NCBI GenBank assembly: GCA_947304475.1
Contig: CAMZBE010000093.1
Span: 1-6,063, forward strand
Direction of reading: 5' to 3'
Length of the DNA: 6,063 nucleotides
Source: an uncultured Clostridia bacterium
GTDB taxonomy: Bacteria > Bacillota > Clostridia > Oscillospirales > CAG-272
A program made the translations under genes and the position numbers. Under the pieces are notes generated by a model, which was not told where the DNA came from, did not search any database, and worked only from the letters and a program-made list of their open reading frames with translations. Numbering within the stretch: position 1 is the stretch's first letter; the number at the start of each line of letters is the position of its first letter. Shown here piece after piece: positions 5,842 to 6,063 of this stretch.

Positions 5842-6063
5842 AACCCCCGTCTTTTTTGCCGCTTCGATGACGGCGTCGGCAACGGCGCGCGCCACCCTCT
5901 TGTCGAGCGCGGACGGAATGATATTGGTCTCGGACAGTTCGTTTTCGGGGATCAGGGACGCGATCGCAAAGGACGCGGCGGTCTTCATTTCCTCGTTGAT
6001 CTTAGACGCGCGGCAGTCGAGCGCGCCGCGGAAGATGCCGGGGAAGGCGAGCACGTTGTTGAT
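5824..6063 (-). CDS. Malic enzyme (YtsJ/MaeB-type NAD(P)-dependent malate dehydrogenase, decarboxylating), C-terminal 79 residues; 5' end outside window
   Basis: This is the C-terminal end of a malic enzyme, which oxidatively decarboxylates malate to pyruvate with NAD(P)+ and a divalent metal ion in the cytoplasm. The visible frame starts INNVLAFPGIFRGALDCRAS at the right edge and stays open, so the GTG at 6054 is internal. FPGIFRGALD, INEEMK (residues 22-27 of the visible part), an AxxAIASLIPENELSE stretch and IIPSALDKRVARAVADAVIEAAKKTGV are family hallmarks. They match the short bacterial YtsJ/MaeB type rather than the longer MaeA/SfcA type. The usual GALDVRA reads GALDCRA here. Without a phosphotransacetylase extension it would resemble the roughly 400-residue Bacillota forms. 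The stop at 5824-5826 lies inside the end of murC, an 18-base tail-to-tail overlap, and I see no terminator between them. Cofactor preference cannot be judged from this fragment. Confidence 0.9.
   Translation of the reverse strand: MNNVLAFPGIFRGALDCRASKINEEMKTAASFAIASLIPENELSETNIIPSALDKRVARAVADAVIEAAKKTGVSRLPR

Overview
The window is about 60% G+C and holds five protein genes, two of them cut by the window edges. There is no sign of a mobile element, CRISPR array, rRNA or tRNA. The gene set suggests an anaerobic, fermentative member of the Bacillota, most likely Clostridia with a high-GC genome: a very large 2-hydroxyacyl-CoA dehydratase activase-type iron-sulfur protein, SpoVG, a clostridial-looking MurC, and a short YtsJ/MaeB-type malic enzyme. 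I cannot place the genus from sequence alone.

Left arm (1-3743, + strand): the last 867 residues of an acyl-CoA dehydratase activase-related protein are followed after a single base by a membrane-anchored alpha/beta hydrolase with its own strong ribosome binding site. The two form the end of an operon. It closes in a short intergenic region (3744-3868) with a strong hairpin-plus-T-run terminator that also has a T-run on the other strand, so it can serve the convergent spoVG gene too. Two more GC-rich inverted repeats flank it.

Middle (3869-4464): spoVG runs on the - strand. It is divergent from murC across a 257-base intergenic region that is sharply AT-rich against its surroundings. This region holds a good candidate promoter for spoVG, a weaker one for murC, an A7/T7 inverted repeat, and a GC-rich hairpin that would cover the murC Shine-Dalgarno sequence.

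Right arm (4465-6063): murC, a complete UDP-N-acetylmuramate--L-alanine ligase gene with codon choice unlike the left arm, overlaps tail to tail by 18 bases with the 3' end of a malic enzyme gene on the - strand.

The genes cover separate jobs: radical/iron-sulfur acyl-CoA chemistry of unknown substrate, an envelope-associated hydrolase, a post-exponential regulator, cell-wall precursor synthesis, and malate decarboxylation. The only likely functional pairings are the activase-hydrolase operon and the spoVG-murC neighbourhood, the latter a remnant of a cluster familiar from clostridia. I see no convincing new biological system. The best leads are the candidate murC leader hairpin, the shared terminator cluster and the murC codon-usage contrast.
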